Shown: in pieces, positions 42,433 through 46,110 of the stretch
How the letters are laid out: each line of letters starts with the position of its first letter
Numbering within the stretch: the stretch's first letter is position 1
Assembly: GCA_905215505.1 (NCBI GenBank)
Contig: CAJMPU010000018.1
Span: forward strand, 1-46,110
Direction of reading: 5' to 3'
DNA length: 46,110 bases
From: an uncultured bacterium
Lineage (GTDB): Bacteria; Actinomycetota; Coriobacteriia; Coriobacteriales; Coriobacteriaceae
Translations under genes and position numbers: made by a program
The notes under the pieces: generated by a model
Seen by the model: only the letters and a program-made list of their open reading frames with translations
What the model was told of the DNA's origin: nothing
Database searches by the model: none

Positions 42433-44667
42433 CTTAAACCGCGCACCCTGGCGTTTTCTGCCCGAAGCGAACGTAGAGCCTTTGCGGGCCTGCGAGCGCA
42501 AGCGCTCAATCGTCTCGTCCTCGGACGCACCCTCGAGCATCGCCCTAATCTGAACGACTGCATCGCGCAGACGCGCTGCTTCCTCGAAGTCCATGGCAGC
42601 AGAAGCATTGCGCATATCTTCCTCCATGGTTTCGACGATCCGCACAAGCTCGTCATACGGCAGCTCTTCCAACTGCTCCGCAAGTGTCTGCTCGGGCGTC
42701 ACCGTTTCCGGCACGCCGCCCTCGCCCGACTCATCGGGCGTATAGAATGCGCCATGGCCAAGAGAGTCGCCCTTCGAGCGCCCCTTGGAACCCACGGTTT
42801 TTTCGGCCTCGGCAATAAAGCTTGAGATGTCGTTGATGGCCTTGCGCACCGTCTTAGGCACAATGCCATGCTCTTCGTTATATGCCATCTGAATCTCGCG
42901 ACGGCGCTGCGTCTCCTCGATGGCCTCTTTCATCGAATCGGTCACAACGTCTGCATACATGATGACTTCGCCATCGGCGTTACGGGCCGCGCGGCCAATC
43001 GTCTGAATCAGCGAACGGCGGTTGCGCAAGAAGCCTTCCTTATCGGCATCGAGAATTGCCACCAGTGAGACCTCGGGGAGATCCAAGCCCTCGCGAAGCA
43101 GGTTGATGCCAACGAGAACATCAATCTTTCCCTCGCGCAGCGTTCGCAGGATCTCGACACGGTCCATCGTCGCTGTATCGGAGTGCATGTAATTGACCTT
43201 AATGCCCGCATCAAGCAGATGGTCGGTCAGGTCCTCGGCCATGCGCTTGGTGAGCGTGGTCACCAGTACGCGCTCCTTGCGCACCACGCGCTCGCGAATC
43301 TCGTCCTCAAGATCGTCAATCTGCCCACGAACCGGACGCACATCAATCTTGGGGTCGAGCAGACCGGTCGGACGAATAATCTGCTCAACGTCGTTTTGGC
43401 TCACCCGCAGCTCATAGTCGCCCGGCGTGGCCGAAACATAGATGAACTGGGGAATCCTCGCCTCAAACTCATCGAAACGAAGTGGGCGGTTATCGAGCGC
43501 CGAGGGCAGGCGAAAACCGTGTTCCACCAGCGTCACCTTACGCGAGCGGTCGCCTTCGTGCATGCCGCGAATCTGCGGCACCGTCACATGGCTCTCATCG
43601 ATGATGCAGAGCATGTCCTTGGGAAAGTAATCGATCAGGGTAAACGGCGGCTCACCCGGCTTGCGACCGTCCAGATGACGCGAGTAGTTCTCGATGCCGT
43701 TGCAAAAGCCCATCGTCTCGAGCATCTCAAGATCATAATCGGTGCGCTGCTGCAGACGCTGCGCCTCGAGCAACTTGTCGGTCGCCTTGAGCTCCGCCAC
43801 GCGCTTCTCGCACTCTTCGCTGATCGATTTCAGAGCTGCCTTGACCTTCGGCTTCTCGGTCACGTAGTGCGATGCCGGCCATACGGGGATGGCCTCGTAC
43901 TCACGAAGCATCTCACCGGTAACCTCATCGATCTCGGCAATAAGCTCAACCTCGTCGCCAAAGAACTCAAACCGCAACGGATGCTCGGCATAAGGCGGAT
44001 ACACGTCGACAACATCGCCGCGCACGCGGAACGTGCCGCGCGCTAGGTCATAGTCATTGCGATCATATTGAATGTCGATAAGTGCATGGATAAAGTCATC
44101 GCGCTCGAGCGGCACCTTCTTGTCGACGTTTGGAGCCAGACCCGCATAGTCCTCAGGAGAGCCAATGCCATAGATACACGAGACCGATGCGACAACGATC
44201 ACATCGCGTCGAGAGAGCAGTGACGCGGTCGCCTGATGGCGCAGCATCTCGACCTCTTCGTTAATCGAGGAGTCTTTCTCGATATATGTATCGCTTTGCG
44301 GCACATACGCCTCGGGCTGATAGTAGTCGTAGTACGAGACAAAGTAGACCACAGCGTTGTTGGGAAAGAACTCTTTGAGCTCGCTCGCAAGCTGAGCGGC
44401 GAGCGTTTTATTGGGAGCCATGACCAGCGTCGGCTTCCCCAGGGCCTCAATAGTCTTAGCCATCGTGAAGGTCTTGCCCGAACCAGTCACGCCCAGCAAA
44501 ACCTGATAGCGATCTCCGTCCCTCACACCCTGCACAAGCGACTCAATGGCCTTAGGCTGAGAACCTGCAGGCTCATAGGGAGACACGACCTCAAACGGCA
44601 CCTCAGAGCCCTCAACGCCAAAACGTTTGAGCTCTCCTCCAACACGCTCAACTTCAAATTCCGCCAT
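42427..44667 (-). CDS. uvrB: Excinuclease ABC subunit B
   Basis: A 746-residue DEAD-like helicase of excision repair. Visible features are Walker A GVTGSGKT (about residues 59-66), the damage-inserting beta-hairpin YYDYYQPEAYVPQSDTYIEK, DESH, SATPGDYE, the helicase C motifs GINLLREGLDLPEV and QTIGRAARN, and a C-terminal UVR motif (about residues 680-715) for UvrC binding. A basic tail (GRKRQGARFKK) ends the protein. It is slightly longer than average because of an acidic linker before the UVR motif. Confidence 0.97.
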   Translation of the reverse strand: MAEFEVERVGGELKRFGVEGSEVPFEVVSPYEPAGSQPKAIESLVQGVRDGDRYQVLLGVTGSGKTFTMAKTIEALGKPTLVMAPNKTLAAQLASELKEFFPNNAVVYFVSYYDYYQPEAYVPQSDTYIEKDSSINEEVEMLRHQATASLLSRRDVIVVASVSCIYGIGSPEDYAGLAPNVDKKVPLERDDFIHALIDIQYDRNDYDLARGTFRVRGDVVDVYPPYAEHPLRFEFFGDEVELIAEIDEVTGEMLREYEAIPVWPASHYVTEKPKVKAALKSISEECEKRVAELKATDKLLEAQRLQQRTDYDLEMLETMGFCNGIENYSRHLDGRKPGEPPFTLIDYFPKDMLCIIDESHVTVPQIRGMHEGDRSRKVTLVEHGFRLPSALDNRPLRFDEFEARIPQFIYVSATPGDYELRVSQNDVEQIIRPTGLLDPKIDVRPVRGQIDDLEDEIRERVVRKERVLVTTLTKRMAEDLTDHLLDAGIKVNYMHSDTATMDRVEILRTLREGKIDVLVGINLLREGLDLPEVSLVAILDADKEGFLRNRRSLIQTIGRAARNADGEVIMYADVVTDSMKEAIEETQRRREIQMAYNEEHGIVPKTVRKAINDISSFIAEAEKTVGSKGRSKGDSLGHGAFYTPDESGEGGVPETVTPEQTLAEQLEELPYDELVRIVETMEEDMRNASAAMDFEEAARLRDAVVQIRAMLEGASEDETIERLRSQARKGSTFASGRKRQGARFKK

Positions 44668-44718
44668 GGATACTCCTAACTCATATATCTGCAGTATACG
44701 CAGGCGGCAGGCATAGTC

Positions 44719-45300
44719 CTATACGAACCGATCGGGATAGAGGGTCTTGTAGCGAACCCAGGCATTATTGACACGAATCAGATACGCCTGCGTCTCGGGA
44801 AAGGTGATTGCATTATGAAGCGACGTGCTCTGCTGCGCCCATCCGTCGACATTGCCCATGCCGGCGTTATAGGCGGCAATGGCGCTGTCAGTCGACCCGT
44901 TAAAATACGTTAGAAGATACGAAAGATACGCACAGCCAAACTCGATGTTCGTAGCGGGATCGTTAAGGTTGTCGGCGGAATACTTGCTACCATCGACAAG
45001 ACCCTTGGCAATCATATCCTGGGCAGTCTCGGGCATCAGCTGCATCAATCCCCGAGCGCCTTGATTCGACTCAGCCTCGGGATCCCAATTCGATTCCGAC
45101 TTTATGACAGCACACACCAGATACGGATCCAGATTGTGCGAAATGCTCGATTGCTTTACATACGCCTCGTAGTCAATTGGATACAAAGGCTTAAAGAAGG
45201 CGGCAGGAGCATACGAGTAGACGAGCGAAATAAAGCCGAAGACGAGCACAACGGCAAGTGGCGCAACGCGATACCACGTAAAGAAACGTGTCTTAGGCAT
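44719..45300 (-). CDS. Soluble-lytic-transglycosylase-type murein hydrolase
   Basis: A 193-residue secreted or membrane-anchored enzyme. A transmembrane or signal segment spans residues 13-30, then an SLT domain with catalytic Glu69 in IKSESNWDPEAES, GARGLMQLMP and AYNAGMGNV. It cleaves glycan strands of peptidoglycan. Its ATG overlaps the coaE stop within ATGCCTAA (45293-45300), so it is coupled to coaE. Confidence 0.92.
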   Translation of the reverse strand: MPKTRFFTWYRVAPLAVVLVFGFISLVYSYAPAAFFKPLYPIDYEAYVKQSSISHNLDPYLVCAVIKSESNWDPEAESNQGARGLMQLMPETAQDMIAKGLVDGSKYSADNLNDPATNIEFGCAYLSYLLTYFNGSTDSAIAAYNAGMGNVDGWAQQSTSLHNAITFPETQAYLIRVNNAWVRYKTLYPDRFV

Positions 45301-45934
45301 CGGCCTCCTCCTTATCCGTTACGTCCCCGAAGCCATGGCGCACAAGCCATGCGTCCAGTTGTTCAAAGAGCGAATTATCGCCTCCCGCATTATCGATTAC
45401 CGTCGTAGCGAGATTGCAAAGCGAAGCCTCATCAGGTTGGCATGCAGAGCGAGTATCAAAATCAGAGGACTCCATACCACGATGAATGGCACGCTCGCGA
45501 CGAACTGCCAAAGGAGCACTGATAACCAGAATTTCATCAGCCAGGCCAAAAGCATCCTCAAAACCAGTCGGGGCAGAAACCTCGACAACCGCAAAGGGAT
45601 AACGGGGGGACGAAACCGTACAACAAACCGGATCGAGAATCCTAAGCGAAAGCTGTTCAATGAGAACGGGGTGCACAAGGTCATTGAGCCGTGCGACCGA
45701 ATCAGGAGAAGCGAAAGCTCGAGAAGCGAGGATGCTGCGGCGAATGCCGCCCTCCTCATCCAAAATATCCCAGCCAAATTCTTCCGCGAGGGCATTGACG
45801 ATATCGGAGCCTGGCACATACAGCGATTTGGCAAGCTCGTCCAGATCGATAAGCATGGCGCCATGAGATTCGAGATAGCGGCAGGCAGTCGACTTACCCG
45901 AAGCAATATTGCCCAAGACAAAAACGGTAAACAT
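45293..45934 (-). CDS. coaE: Dephospho-CoA kinase
   Basis: A 213-residue P-loop kinase for the last step of coenzyme A synthesis. Walker A is GNIASGKST (residues 8-16), followed by the family Asp in LIDLDELAK and a lid region with RRERAIHRG. The ATG at 45934 has AGGGAGG five bases upstream; the longer frame to 46063 is non-family. In Actinobacteria coaE commonly sits next to uvrB, as here with one gene between. Confidence 0.92.
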   Translation of the reverse strand: MFTVFVLGNIASGKSTACRYLESHGAMLIDLDELAKSLYVPGSDIVNALAEEFGWDILDEEGGIRRSILASRAFASPDSVARLNDLVHPVLIEQLSLRILDPVCCTVSSPRYPFAVVEVSAPTGFEDAFGLADEILVISAPLAVRRERAIHRGMESSDFDTRSACQPDEASLCNLATTVIDNAGGDNSLFEQLDAWLVRHGFGDVTDKEEADA

Positions 45935-46061
45935 CAAGTCCTCCCTAACGCCAATGGGAGTTATTATCGCGCAAATACAAAAGAAGGACTCAAAATACAG
46001 CCAAACAGTAAGACAAGCTAAAAGAAGGCGAGTTCTTGTATTACAGCTCTTTATAAAACGC

Positions 46062-46093
46062 AAAAAAGGGGGAGGCCGCGAGGCCTCCCCCTT
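46062..46093 (-). terminator. Terminator of a gene beyond the right edge
   Basis: A perfect 12-bp stem (46066-46077 with 46082-46093) around GCGA is followed by a T run on the minus strand. It shows that the gene to the right is also on the minus strand and that coaE has its own promoter in the AT-rich 45935-46061. Confidence 0.85.
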
Positions 46094-46110
46094 CTTCAGT
46101 TTCGTTGACG

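Noticed and set aside
46062..46093. A 12-bp perfect palindrome considered as a member of the long palindrome families
   Set aside because: It is short, has a GCGA loop and a T run, and is explained as an ordinary terminator.
1..46110. CRISPR arrays, insertion sequences, prophage genes or rRNA genes
   Set aside because: No regularly spaced repeats, transposase or integrase motifs, phage proteins or rRNA sequence were seen anywhere in the window.

Overview
The window looks like a chromosome segment from a gut actinobacterium of the class Coriobacteriia, most likely Collinsella or a close relative. This is an inference. It rests on the high-GC coding style, tRNA genes that encode their CCA ends, AGGAGG-type ribosome binding sites, and an actinobacterial gene order: coaE, uvrB, uvrA, uvrC, rapZ, whiA, gap, pgk, tpiA, secG, interrupted by extra genes. 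I saw no rRNA operon, CRISPR array, phage or insertion sequence. Nearly all genes lie on the minus strand; only the block 36251-42373 is on the plus strand.

Left end (1-4700). Three tRNA genes (Gly, Cys, Gly), each with its own terminator, follow a 19-base copy of the tRNA-Gly 3' end. Next comes a partner-switching pair: a STAS/serine-kinase fusion and a PAS-GAF-PP2C phosphatase, probably a sigma-factor or stress switch. tRNA-Leu follows, and then a gene-free stretch (4110-4705) that holds two very long palindromes. The palindromes share their internal loops, but their stems are unrelated in sequence.

Transport and glycolysis (4706-18084). A five-gene oligopeptide ABC importer (oppA-B-C-D-F) is followed by secG, gpmI, tpiA, pgk and gap (lower glycolysis), then whiA and rapZ. 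The usual yvcK gene is missing between rapZ and whiA.

Sialic-acid-type operon (18186-28546). Nine genes run in one direction: solute-binding lipoprotein, permease, a fused permease-ATPase, an ATPase, two acetyl-esterase-family proteins (one lacking its catalytic serine), a NanA/DapA-family lyase, a ROK sugar kinase and NanE. Together they would import an N-acetylated (possibly O-acetylated) sugar acid, deacetylate it, split it, phosphorylate ManNAc and epimerise it to GlcNAc-6-phosphate. NanE fixes the pathway; the rest is read from context.

Repair and envelope (28912-46110). All three nucleotide-excision-repair genes (uvrC, uvrA, uvrB) lie within 16 kb. Between them are murJ, ybaK, an LTA-synthase-like membrane sulfatase-fold protein, an Mrp-type Fe-S carrier ATPase and two FAD oxidoreductases. 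A lytic transglycosylase and coaE complete the window.

The most unusual material is non-coding: the paired modular palindromes at 4254-4378 and 4558-4689, and a second two-copy palindrome family at 50-149 and 19985-20074.
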